Assembly: GCA_050943475.1 (NCBI GenBank)
Contig: JBMNPF010000008.1
Span: 62,001-126,000 of the forward strand
Source: Metaruminococcus_A sp050943475
GTDB lineage: Bacteria; Bacillota; Clostridia; Oscillospirales; Ruminococcaceae
Reading direction: 5' to 3'
DNA: 64,000 nt
A program made the translations under genes and the position numbers. Every line of letters starts with the position of its first letter. Position 1 is the stretch's first letter. Of the stretch, positions 26,058 through 33,839 are shown piece by piece. Under the pieces are notes generated by a model. The model saw only the letters and a list, made by a program, of their open reading frames with translations. It had not been told where the DNA came from and ran no database searches.

Positions 26058-26629
26058 CGGGAAGCCGCCTCCTTTACATCCGGATACGCAGCTAACGCAA
26101 GGTTCACGCCTTCCACAACTGCTTTGGAAGAAATGGTTGCACCAGAAATAACCGCAATATCACTGTCCGCAGAGGTCTTTCCTTTGACCGCCGTAAAAGA
26201 AGAGACGTTTTTTCCGGTAAACTGGTTTTTAAAATCATCTTCAGCCACCTGTGTGCCGAGCCCTGGTGTTTCAGAGGATTCTGCAACTTCATAGCCGAGT
26301 ACGCTACCATCCGCATTGAGACCAACGACCAGCACAAGGCCTTTGCTGTAGCCCTTAAGCTCAATTTCAAAACCAATGGCATCGCTGCCGCTGGGAAGAA
26401 TAACATTTTGGATGCGTTCATCCAGCCCCAAATCGGTCAAATCCAGGGTATCAAAGGTTCCTGAACCTGCGAACAGGGTTTCACAGGCGGCGGTTGCTTC
26501 ATCGCTCAGGTTACCCACCTGTTCTTTTTTCGTCGCATTGTAAGTAAACACCAACGCCGTAGACACCACAAGAGTAACCACAGTCAGTGCAAGGGTGGGA
26601 AAAAAGATTTCTTTCCATGACTTTTTCAT
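26054..26629 (-). CDS. rnfG: Rnf electron transport complex subunit G
   Basis: 191-aa subunit with one N-terminal membrane helix and an extracytoplasmic FMN-binding domain. The covalent flavin-attachment motif SGATISS is intact. It overlaps rnfD by one base (TGATG) and rnfE by four, indicating tight translational coupling. The ATG at 26629 is preferred over a TTG one codon upstream. Confidence 0.95.
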   Translation of the reverse strand: MKKSWKEIFFPTLALTVVTLVVSTALVFTYNATKKEQVGNLSDEATAACETLFAGSGTFDTLDLTDLGLDERIQNVILPSGSDAIGFEIELKGYSKGLVLVVGLNADGSVLGYEVAESSETPGLGTQVAEDDFKNQFTGKNVSSFTAVKGKTSADSDIAVISGATISSKAVVEGVNLALAAYPDVKEAASR

Positions 26630-27585
26630 CAAGCTTTCCCCTCCTTTGCCGGTTTTACCTTACCAAAAGGTTTGAGCCTGGTTGCCTTGTCAATATACGG
26701 AACCAGAATGTTCATCAAAAGAATCGCAAAGGAAACACCCTCTGGATAAGAGCCAAAGACACGGATTACCACGGTGATGATACCGCAGCCAACCGCGAAA
26801 ATCAATTTGCCGAGGCGGGTGGACGGCGAGGTGGAGTAATCGGTCAGCATGAAAAAGCCGCCAAGCATGACGCCGCCTGCAAGAATTTGATACACCGGGT
26901 TCAGCCCAAGCGCCCAGGTAAACAGAAAGACCGTACCGATATAGGCAACCGGTGTAATGGGGTTGATAATCCGCCGAGCAATCAGGTAAAGGCCGCCAAT
27001 CAAAAGAGCAAGGGCAGCTGTTTCACCGAGGGAACCCGCACGTGCGCCCAGGAACATATCCAACATGGAGGGCAAGATTTCAGTGTTGGTAATATCCGCA
27101 AGCGGAGTTGCCGTTGTAACCACATCCGCCGGCACTAAAAAGGAGTTAAAGTAAGGGGCAACCCAGGTGGTCATTTGCGCCGGGAAAGATACCAGCAGCA
27201 CAATACGCGCAAGAATAGCCGGATTTGCGAAATTTTGCCCGATACCGCCGAACATCTGTTTTGCAATGACGATGGCGACAAAATCACCGATGATCAACAT
27301 CCAGACCGGCAGGGTGACCGGCACATTGAACGCAACAAGCACACCGGTCACGACCGCACTCAGGTCGCCGATGGTGTTGTCACGCTTCATTAATTTACGC
27401 ACAAGGTATTCAAACAGCACACAGGCCAACACGCTGACACAGGTGAGCATCAGAGCGCGAAAACCGAAAAAGATGACCGCACAAACCAATGCGGGAATGA
27501 GCGCTATTACAACATTGAGCATGATGCTCCGCGTTGTTACACCGCTTTTTCGATGCGGGGAATATGTAACCAGCAATTTTTCCAA
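26629..27585 (-). CDS. rnfD: Rnf electron transport complex subunit D
   Basis: 318-aa membrane subunit with about ten helices, homologous to NqrB. The FMN attachment site is in TTATPLA, and GGIGQNFANPAILAR and FFMLTDYSTSP are conserved family segments. It forms part of the ion-translocating core (Na+ or H+). TTG start at 27585, preceded by GGAGGGA. Confidence 0.95.
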   Translation of the reverse strand: MEKLLVTYSPHRKSGVTTRSIMLNVVIALIPALVCAVIFFGFRALMLTCVSVLACVLFEYLVRKLMKRDNTIGDLSAVVTGVLVAFNVPVTLPVWMLIIGDFVAIVIAKQMFGGIGQNFANPAILARIVLLVSFPAQMTTWVAPYFNSFLVPADVVTTATPLADITNTEILPSMLDMFLGARAGSLGETAALALLIGGLYLIARRIINPITPVAYIGTVFLFTWALGLNPVYQILAGGVMLGGFFMLTDYSTSPSTRLGKLIFAVGCGIITVVIRVFGSYPEGVSFAILLMNILVPYIDKATRLKPFGKVKPAKEGKA

Positions 27586-27600
27586 TGCAGTATCCCTCCG

Positions 27601-28917
27601 TTACTTTTGTTTCGCCTGGCGGAGGAAGATCTTCGCCAGCTGGTTTTTTTGCGCCAAATTGCGTTTAGCAGGACATACATAACTACAGCAGCCGCAGTTC
27701 ATACACAGGTTTACGCTGCCACGCTCCAATTCCGCCGCATTTCGGTTGTCATAAGCCATTTCAAGGGCGCGCGGCATCAACCTCATAGGACATGCGTAAA
27801 TACACCGCCCACAGCGGATACAGGCTGTCTCTTTGGTCTCCGCCACCTGGTCTTGGGTGAGCGCAAGAATGGCGTTGTTGTTTTTAATAACCGGGGCGTC
27901 CAAATCACATACTGCAATGCCCATCATCGGCCCGCCCATTAGAATTTTACGGCAGTCTTCACGAATACCGCCGCAGAAATCAAGCAGGTCGCGGATGCTG
28001 GTGCCAATTGGAACAAAAACGTTTTTCGGATTGTTGACAGCTCCGCCGTCAACGGTCAGGCGTTTGGTTGTCAGCGGCATGCCGCGGCGCATATACCGCG
28101 CAAGAAAGCTGATACTTGAAACATTCATAACAATAACACCGCAATCAGCCGGAAGTTTTCCCTCTTCAACCACAATTCCGGTGCAAGCGTAAATAATGAC
28201 CTTTTCCGCTCCCTGCGGATAGCGGGATTCCAATTCAATGACGTTGATATCCGGGTCATTTTCCAATAATCCCGTTAAATTGTCAATCGCTATTGGTTTA
28301 TTATCCTCAACGCCGATGTATACTTGCTCAATATCCAGCCACTTTTTGACAAGCCGGATTCCCTCAATGATATCACCCGGGCGCTCCATGCATTCGCGGT
28401 AATCCGCTGTTATGTAAGGCTCACATTCTGCTGCATTGACAACCAGCTTGGTTACGCGGTCAATATCCTTGTAAGCCAGCTTGACATGACCCGGAAAACC
28501 CGCTCCGCCAAGCCCAGCCAGTCCGCTTTCATAAACAGCATTGATGAAGTCGCTTTTATTATTGATTACAGGAGGTGCAACTTCTTCACTGATTTCCTGT
28601 TTCCCATCTGTCATAATGGTAACCGTTTTCACCATACGGCCGCCTACGTCAATTCGCTCTGAGACATCAATAACATCGCCGGATACGCTGGAATGAATCG
28701 GCACCGAAAAGCTGTTTTCGCTCTCCCCTATTTTCTGGCCAACCTTGACATGGTCGCCAACCGCAACCTTTGGTACACAGGGTGCACCCATGTGCTGCAG
28801 CATTGGTATTTGCACTTTTGGCGGAAGCGGAAGCCGCTCCGTCTGGCGTTCAGCCGTATATTTATGATGGGATAAATGTACGCCACGCAGCCGTTTGATT
28901 TGAATATTTCTTGCCAA
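27601..28917 (-). CDS. rnfC: Rnf electron transport complex subunit C
   Basis: 438-aa NADH- and FMN-binding peripheral subunit. It shows the glycine-rich segment GLGGAGFPGHVK, the NAAECEPYIT motif, and two C-terminal 4Fe-4S sets (CIRCGRCIYACP and CMNCGCCSYVCP). First gene of the operon. TTG start at 28917 with AGGAGGG. Rnf couples ferredoxin oxidation by NAD+ to ion pumping. Confidence 0.96.
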   Translation of the reverse strand: MARNIQIKRLRGVHLSHHKYTAERQTERLPLPPKVQIPMLQHMGAPCVPKVAVGDHVKVGQKIGESENSFSVPIHSSVSGDVIDVSERIDVGGRMVKTVTIMTDGKQEISEEVAPPVINNKSDFINAVYESGLAGLGGAGFPGHVKLAYKDIDRVTKLVVNAAECEPYITADYRECMERPGDIIEGIRLVKKWLDIEQVYIGVEDNKPIAIDNLTGLLENDPDINVIELESRYPQGAEKVIIYACTGIVVEEGKLPADCGVIVMNVSSISFLARYMRRGMPLTTKRLTVDGGAVNNPKNVFVPIGTSIRDLLDFCGGIREDCRKILMGGPMMGIAVCDLDAPVIKNNNAILALTQDQVAETKETACIRCGRCIYACPMRLMPRALEMAYDNRNAAELERGSVNLCMNCGCCSYVCPAKRNLAQKNQLAKIFLRQAKQK

Positions 28918-28965
28918 TCGTTACCCTCCTGCCCCAATCATTTATCGAAACACACGATTACCTTT

Positions 28966-28994
28966 ATTTTAACGATTTCACACGCTAAAGTCAA
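28966..28994 (-). promoter_or_regulatory. sigma-A promoter of the rnf operon
   Basis: Minus strand TTGACT (28994-28989), 17-bp spacer, TAAAAT (28971-28966), giving a leader of roughly 40 nt. Confidence 0.75.
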
Positions 28995-29013
28995 TATAAT
29001 CCCCCATATTTGC

Positions 29014-29046
29014 AAAGAAAAAGGGCTGGATTTTCATCCAGCCCTT
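29014..29046 (-). terminator. Terminator of the SASP gene
   Basis: Minus strand AAGGGCTGGAT, GAAA loop, ATCCAGCCCTT, then TTTCTTT; 17 nt after the stop codon. Confidence 0.85.
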
Positions 29047-29063
29047 AATACGAAAATTTTGTG

Positions 29064-29258
29064 TTATTTCACAGAGTTTTCGTAAGCTTCGATCATCTTT
29101 TTGACCATCTGGCCGCCGATAGAACCAGCCTGTTTGGAGGTCAGTTCACCGTTATAACCGTTTTTGAGGTTTACGCCAACTTCAGTAGCAGCCTCCATTT
29201 TAAAACGATCCATAGCCTCACGAGCCTGCGGGACAACGATTTTATTGCTGTTAGCCAT
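29064..29258 (-). CDS. Small acid-soluble spore protein, alpha/beta type
   Basis: 64-aa DNA-binding spore protein of the SspA/SspC family, which coats forespore DNA and protects it. Family motifs visible: a start near ANSNKIVVPQAREAM, the KMEAATEVG germination-protease recognition region and GELTSKQAGSIGGQMVKKMI. ATG with AAGGAG. Expression would be forespore-specific (sigma-G); I cannot identify that promoter with confidence, but a perfect 7-bp palindrome lies upstream. Confidence 0.95.
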   Translation of the reverse strand: MANSNKIVVPQAREAMDRFKMEAATEVGVNLKNGYNGELTSKQAGSIGGQMVKKMIEAYENSVK

Positions 29259-29292
29259 TTTTCTTTACACTCCTTACACTATAATTTATATC

Positions 29293-29309
29293 GGGTTCCT
29301 TTGGAACCC
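29293..29309. repeat. GGGTTCC-TTT-GGAACCC palindrome upstream of the SASP gene
   Basis: Perfect 7-bp inverted repeat with a 3-nt spacer, 35-51 nt upstream of the SASP start codon. It could be an operator or a 5' leader hairpin; not assigned. Confidence 0.4.
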
Positions 29310-29459
29310 TGATTGCGTTTGCATTACTATTATGGTCGGAACACAAATTAATATCACAGGAAATTTATAGTGTTTTTTCCAATCTAGTGCAAAGAAAATC
29401 AGCTTTTTCAAGGCTCAGCGCATGTATCGTTCCATGGCCTTTATCCGCCCCGTAAATCG

Positions 29460-31154
29460 TTAAATTTTAATCCCACAGCCATGTGCCGGCGTTTCATCAA
29501 ACGCGCCGTCTTTTGCCACAATTTCATAAAAACGGTAACCGCCCGAAAAATTGTAACAGTCAAATCCGTTCTGCATCAAGATACGGCAGGCAATATAACT
29601 GCGCAGGCCGCTTTGGCAGTTGACATAAATTGTTTTGGCCTTATCCAGTTCCCCCAGCCGTTCACGCAGTTCATCCAGCGGGATGTTGCATGTGCCCTCT
29701 ATATGGCCACGGCTGTATTCCTCAGCCGTGCGGGTATCCAACAATATAACATCGGATCGTTTCTGCAGCGCCGGTACATCCGGCCAATGGTATTGTTTCA
29801 CAGTACCGTCCAGCAGGTTACCAATGACAAAACCAGCCATATTGACCGGATCTTTGGCCGAAGAATACGGAGGCGCATAGGAAAGCTCCAATTCCTGTAA
29901 ATCCCAAGCGTCCATTTTGGCGCGGATAGCAGAGGCCAAAACATCAATGCGTTTATCCACACCTTCAAAGCCCACAATCTGCGCACCAAGTATCCGGCCG
30001 TCTTTTGGATCAAACAACGTCTTAATGGTCATATTGGTAGCGCCGGGATAATAAGTTGCATGCGCCGCCGAGAAGGTAACCGCTTTGTCATAAGAAATTC
30101 CTGCATTTTTCGCCATTGTCTCGTTGATCCCAGCGGCTGCAATGGTCATATCAAACAGTTTGAGTACCGAGGTGCCAAGCGAGCCCTTATAGCGGCTGTC
30201 TTTGCCGCAGATATTGTCGGCTGCGATACGCCCCTGCTTGTTTGCCGGGCCAGCTAGCGGAACCAGCGCCTTTTCCCCCGTGACATAACGGACAACCTCT
30301 ACCGCATCGCCAACTGCGTAAATATTAGGTACAGAGGTTTCCATCCGCTCATTGACTGCAATCGATCCACGGATGCCCAAAGCAAGACCCGCGTCTTTGG
30401 CGAGCTGCGTATCCGGAGTAACGCCGATTGCCAACACAACCAGATCCGCCTGCAGAACGGTTTCATCCTCCAGCGTGACCGAAAGGCCGTTCCCCTCCTC
30501 TGCAAATCCGGAAACCGATTGCCCCAGCCGAAGGGTGATGCCCTTGCTTTTTAAGTATCCGTGCACACTGCACGCCATGTCATAATCAATCGGCGACATG
30601 ACCTGGTTGAGTTTTTCCACAACGGTTACCGAAACGCCCATATGAGTCAAATTCTCCGCCATTTCCAGCCCAATAAAACCACCGCCGACTACAACCGCAC
30701 GTTGGGGTTTTTGCGCTTCAACAAAGGCACGGGCGCGTAAAGTATCCTCCACGGTACGGACGGTAAAAACCCGTTCCAGGTCAATTCCGGGCAACGACGG
30801 CTTTACCGCTTTAGCCCCTGGCGACAGAATAAGCTTATCATAGCTTTCTTCATAAACCTCTCCGATTTCCAATTTACGGATAGAAACGGTTTTCCGCGCC
30901 GAATCAATGGCAACCACTTCATTTCGAACCCGCACATCAATACGGAAACGCGCCCAAAAGCTCTCCGGGGTTTGAAGTGTCAGCGCATTCTGCTCCTGAA
31001 TGACTCCGCCAATGTAGTACGGCAGACCGCAGTTCGCATAAGAAACATAGCCGCTGCGTTCGAGAACAATGATTTCTGCTTTTTCATCCAGACGGCGAAG
31101 TCTGGCCGCTGCCGTTGCACCGCCCGCAACCCCGCCAACAATAAGCACTTTCAT
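29460..31154 (-). CDS. CoA-disulfide reductase / polysulfide reductase with C-terminal rhodanese domain
   Basis: 564-aa FAD- and NAD(P)H-dependent oxidoreductase of the CoADR-rhodanese type. FAD motif VGGVAGGATAAARLRR, redox Cys in YANCGLPYYIGG (single-cysteine class that uses bound CoA), NAD motif VVGGGFIGLEMAE, and a C-terminal rhodanese domain (from about residue 460) with catalytic Cys in VNCQSGLRS. Characterised relatives reduce CoA disulfides, CoA persulfide or polysulfide. Third gene of an operon after thioredoxin and a single rhodanese, joined by a 4-nt ATGA overlap. Confidence 0.92.
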   Translation of the reverse strand: MKVLIVGGVAGGATAAARLRRLDEKAEIIVLERSGYVSYANCGLPYYIGGVIQEQNALTLQTPESFWARFRIDVRVRNEVVAIDSARKTVSIRKLEIGEVYEESYDKLILSPGAKAVKPSLPGIDLERVFTVRTVEDTLRARAFVEAQKPQRAVVVGGGFIGLEMAENLTHMGVSVTVVEKLNQVMSPIDYDMACSVHGYLKSKGITLRLGQSVSGFAEEGNGLSVTLEDETVLQADLVVLAIGVTPDTQLAKDAGLALGIRGSIAVNERMETSVPNIYAVGDAVEVVRYVTGEKALVPLAGPANKQGRIAADNICGKDSRYKGSLGTSVLKLFDMTIAAAGINETMAKNAGISYDKAVTFSAAHATYYPGATNMTIKTLFDPKDGRILGAQIVGFEGVDKRIDVLASAIRAKMDAWDLQELELSYAPPYSSAKDPVNMAGFVIGNLLDGTVKQYHWPDVPALQKRSDVILLDTRTAEEYSRGHIEGTCNIPLDELRERLGELDKAKTIYVNCQSGLRSYIACRILMQNGFDCYNFSGGYRFYEIVAKDGAFDETPAHGCGIKI

Positions 31155-31480
31155 TTTGCATCCCCCTTTTCAACCGGTCCATGCCAGGAAGCAATGCCAC
31201 CAATATTGGTGACATTGGTGTAACCCATACTCCTGTAAATTGCGCACGCCTGGCTGCTGCGCATTCCGCTGTGGCAATACACATAGAGCGTCTGATTCAA
31301 GTCCGGAGCAATATCGCCAATCGTTTCGGCCTCTGCCAGTTCCAGATGAACGCTCCCGGGAATATGGCCTTCCCGGTATTCCGGTTTGGTACGCACGTCT
31401 AAGAGAAGAATTTGAGGGTTGTTTTGCGCTTCGACTGCGAGAGTATCAATTCCTGTTTTTCGTGATTTGAGCAGACTCAT
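31151..31480 (-). CDS. Single-domain rhodanese (sulfurtransferase)
   Basis: 109 aa, one rhodanese domain with the active-site loop YCHSGMRSS and the conserved DVRTKPEYREGHIPGS segment. Probably carries sulfane sulfur as a Cys persulfide between partners in the operon. It overlaps both neighbours by ATGA, so all three proteins are translationally coupled. Confidence 0.93.
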   Translation of the reverse strand: MSLLKSRKTGIDTLAVEAQNNPQILLLDVRTKPEYREGHIPGSVHLELAEAETIGDIAPDLNQTLYVYCHSGMRSSQACAIYRSMGYTNVTNIGGIASWHGPVEKGDAK

Positions 31481-31788
31481 AAAATCATCTCCTCCAATTC
31501 ATGTTTTGGCTTGTAACCAACCGAAGTGGCAACAATTTCTCCGTCCTTTACCAACATGAGGGTCGGAATGCTGTATACGCCAAACCGTTCAGCCAACTCC
31601 GGCTCTTCATCAATGTTGACTTTGACAAATTTAAAGGTCTCCGCATTTTCCTCGGCAAGTTCTTCTACAACAGGAGCAAGCATCCGGCAGGGACCGCACC
31701 AGGGGGCCAAAAAATCAATCAACACCGGTTTTGGAGAATCAAAAACCTCCCCGGTAAAATTGTTTTTATTTAAGGATAAAGTTGACAT
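31477..31788 (-). CDS. Thioredoxin
   Basis: 103-aa classical thioredoxin fold with the APWCGPCRM active site and cis-proline segment SIPTLML. First gene of the operon with rhodanese and CoADR. A second thioredoxin is at 55912, so this copy is likely dedicated to sulfane-sulfur or disulfide handling. Its Shine-Dalgarno is moderate (AAAGGCGG). Confidence 0.94.
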   Translation of the reverse strand: MSTLSLNKNNFTGEVFDSPKPVLIDFLAPWCGPCRMLAPVVEELAEENAETFKFVKVNIDEEPELAERFGVYSIPTLMLVKDGEIVATSVGYKPKHELEEMIL

Positions 31789-31825
31789 GGTTTATACCGC
31801 CTTTCGTGTTCTGTACTGTGATACC

Positions 31826-31867
31826 AGTATAAGCGAAACCACATAAACTTTCTGTGATAAAGTCACA
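31826..31867 (-). promoter_or_regulatory. Promoter of the thioredoxin operon with Crp/Fnr-type operator at about -41
   Basis: The -10 is TATACT (31831-31826, minus strand), with no good -35. At 31853-31867 is the palindrome TGTGA-TAAAG-TCACA, centred at 31860. With +1 near 31819 this is position -41, where class II Crp/Fnr activators bind. The next gene encodes a Crp/Fnr regulator. A second short repeat (TACTG-N6-CAGTA, 31814-31829) overlaps the -10. Confidence 0.7.
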
Positions 31868-31870
31868 TTG

Positions 31871-32545
31871 TTACCGCAGGCTGTTCTGTGCAAGGGATGT
31901 CAGCTTTTCTCGGTCTGTCAACAGTATCCCCCCGCGGGATAAAACCACCACGCCTTCTGCCTGAAAATACTTCAGCATCCGCGTCACTACCTCCCGCGCA
32001 CTGCCCAAATGCTTGGCCAGCATTTCATGGGTTGTTTTCAGCTCATTACTTTCGGATAACGCGCTTTCTTCCAGCAACAGCGCAGCAAGTCTGGAATCAA
32101 GCCGTTTGTATAAAATCTGGTCAAGAAGCCACATTACGTCAGAAAAACGGGTGGCCATCAGCTCGTTGGTAAAATTCGCCACGGCGGCGGATTCCTGCAT
32201 CAGCGTATGGTAAAGTTTAGCCGGAATCAAATAAAAAGAAGTTTGGCGTTCTGCCATTACCGAAACATCAAACTGAATGCTGTTCATGATGCAGGAAGCT
32301 GAAAACAGGCAAATATCGCGTTCAAACAACCGGTACAAGGTAATTTCCCGGCCCTCATCGGAATAGATGAAGGTACGAAGCTGCCCTTCGGTCAGCACCA
32401 GCAAGCCCACGCAATCCTCCGAACCATTGTGCAGCATGGTACCTTGGGCAACGGTATGTAAAACGGTACTATCTTTCAAACTGTTTTTCTGTTGTTCGGT
32501 CAGTTCCTTCCAAACTGGGAGCAATTCCTCAAGCAATGGGACCAT
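31871..32545 (-). CDS. Crp/Fnr family transcriptional regulator
   Basis: 224 aa: N-terminal cyclic-nucleotide-binding-type beta-barrel (residues about 25-110) and C-terminal winged helix with recognition helix near LGSAREVVTRMLKYF. There is no FNR-type N-terminal cysteine quartet; three Cys lie in the sensor domain (EDCVG, DICLFSASC), so thiol or persulfide sensing is possible but unproven. Encoded just upstream of the thioredoxin-rhodanese-CoADR operon on the same strand; 82 nt separate them, containing the proposed operator. ATG after AGGGGG. Confidence 0.9.
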   Translation of the reverse strand: MVPLLEELLPVWKELTEQQKNSLKDSTVLHTVAQGTMLHNGSEDCVGLLVLTEGQLRTFIYSDEGREITLYRLFERDICLFSASCIMNSIQFDVSVMAERQTSFYLIPAKLYHTLMQESAAVANFTNELMATRFSDVMWLLDQILYKRLDSRLAALLLEESALSESNELKTTHEMLAKHLGSAREVVTRMLKYFQAEGVVVLSRGGILLTDREKLTSLAQNSLR

Positions 32546-32592
32546 ATTTTCCCCCTTTTCGATTGAATTGTTTTATAATGCTGTTTTTGTCT

Positions 32593-32621
32593 ATTATACC
32601 ACGAACGGCAGCCTATAACAA
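32593..32621 (-). promoter_or_regulatory. Promoter of the Crp/Fnr regulator gene
   Basis: Minus strand TTGTTA (32621-32616), 17-bp spacer, TATAAT (32598-32593). Confidence 0.7.
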
Positions 32622-32732
32622 AACGGTGCATTGTCGTGGTTTTTCACAGGTGCTTCTGTTTTTCTCAGCCGCCCGGAGCTCTGTTTCGGCACGCATCGTG
32701 CCATTATATTGCCATAAACAACGCGCCAGCGC

Positions 32733-32933
32733 CTACACCGGTAAGCCGCTAGAAACGGCGGCTGCATTTTCCAAAGCCAGATAGCCAATGGACTTGTGCC
32801 TTGCGGGACAACCGTTCATCTGCCGGTGGATTCGTACCCCGCGATATTCCCGCGCCGTTATCCGCACGTTGTATGAAGGGCGGACTGCTGGTTGAGATTC
32901 ACGGTCGTGAGGTTCTGATACCACAACGATCAT
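32733..32933 (-). CDS. Possible small Arg-rich protein, unknown
   Basis: 66 codons from ATG, with AGGAGG 12 nt upstream (slightly far). The protein begins MIVVVSEPHDRESQP and has a basic middle (NVRITAREYRGVRIHRQ). It follows the hypothetical gene at 32969 by 35 nt on the same strand, so it could be its operon partner. No family recognised. The rest of the 32546-32968 gap holds only the regulator promoter and a GGCACG-CAT-CGTGCC hairpin at 32688-32702. Confidence 0.4.
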   Translation of the reverse strand: MIVVVSEPHDRESQPAVRPSYNVRITAREYRGVRIHRQMNGCPARHKSIGYLALENAAAVSSGLPV

Positions 32934-32968
32934 AAAATACGTTTTCCTCCTTGACTACACAAAAGGCT

Positions 32969-33526
32969 TTACTGAAAAAAAATTCGGTTTTCGCCCTCCT
33001 GCCGTTTTAAATCAACACCGCTGACCAAAAGCGACGCAACATAAAGGAGCACAGCGGATGGGTCGTACTTTGCAGTAAAATCAACTGTAATTTCCATCGG
33101 TTCTACCGAACGACCCTGAAGTGTTTCAATGGTTCTTTGCAGAGAAACGGCTGCATCATTTTCATTCAGACTTGAATAGGTAATGGTATCCTTTGAAGAA
33201 AGCCCGCATACGATGGTGCGTAGCTTCATTTCGGAAAGCTGGCAAAGCTGTTCCGGGCAGGCAGAGTTCGCTAAAACCACAATATCCTTTGAAAATTCCC
33301 GAATACGCCCCATATCGGCATCCGGCTTAAGCACAACAATACAGTTTTTTCCCTTTACTGTATGTGGATTTCCCGAATTAACAATGAGAATATCCGGCCC
33401 ATTGCCCGCGGTTCGGACACTCCCCGCGGTCACTGTGTGAACCGAAAACGACGGTTTGAGGTTGCGTTCAAAAATGCGTAAAAGAGCTTGATCCTGCCGG
33501 TCACCGTAGAGAACGATTGTTACCAT
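32969..33526 (-). CDS. Conserved-looking protein of unknown function
   Basis: 185 aa, soluble, no signal peptide. The N-terminal half alternates strand-like hydrophobic blocks (TIVLYGD, DILIVNSG, NCIVVLKPD, DIVVLANS), suggesting a Rossmann-like or receiver-like alpha/beta fold. The C-terminal part (SLQRTIETLQGRSVEPMEITVD) resembles tails seen in small clostridial proteins of unknown role. Start ATG at 33526 with a weak GGTG ribosome site. No domain can be named. Confidence 0.65.
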   Translation of the reverse strand: MVTIVLYGDRQDQALLRIFERNLKPSFSVHTVTAGSVRTAGNGPDILIVNSGNPHTVKGKNCIVVLKPDADMGRIREFSKDIVVLANSACPEQLCQLSEMKLRTIVCGLSSKDTITYSSLNENDAAVSLQRTIETLQGRSVEPMEITVDFTAKYDPSAVLLYVASLLVSGVDLKRQEGENRIFFQ

Positions 33527-33839
33527 TCACATCACCATCTTGAAAGAATACCTCTATTATTTACCGTTCCGCTTCATTTATGAACAGGGCGGCAGAGAAA
33601 ATCCCCGCCGCCCTGTTTCTTTCGAGTCAAATTTCAATTTTTATTTTCGCAAGACGCCGAATATAACACGGCAGTAAGGTATGATTCAGAATCCTAATTC
33701 TTGAACATATCAGGCGACAGCGCATCAAGTAGTCAAGCTATATCCTTCCGCCAGCCTTGTTATCTAATAAACGCCAACAAAAAAACCAAATTTTTGTATA
33801 AAGCTAAACTTAACCGCCGGTGACAATGCCAAAAATCAT
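33527..33839. other. 313-nt gap with an isolated GC-rich hairpin
   Basis: No gene is supported. A perfect 11-bp inverted repeat AACAGGGCGGC/GCCGCCCTGTT at 33583-33616 stands midway between the end of the peptide-binding protein gene and the start of the unknown gene. It has no long T-tract, so terminator function is uncertain. Confidence 0.5.

Noticed and set aside
33583..33616. Hairpin as terminator of the peptide-binding lipoprotein gene
   Set aside because: It is more than 220 nt from the stop codon and is not followed by a T-tract on the minus strand, so it is reported only as a hairpin.
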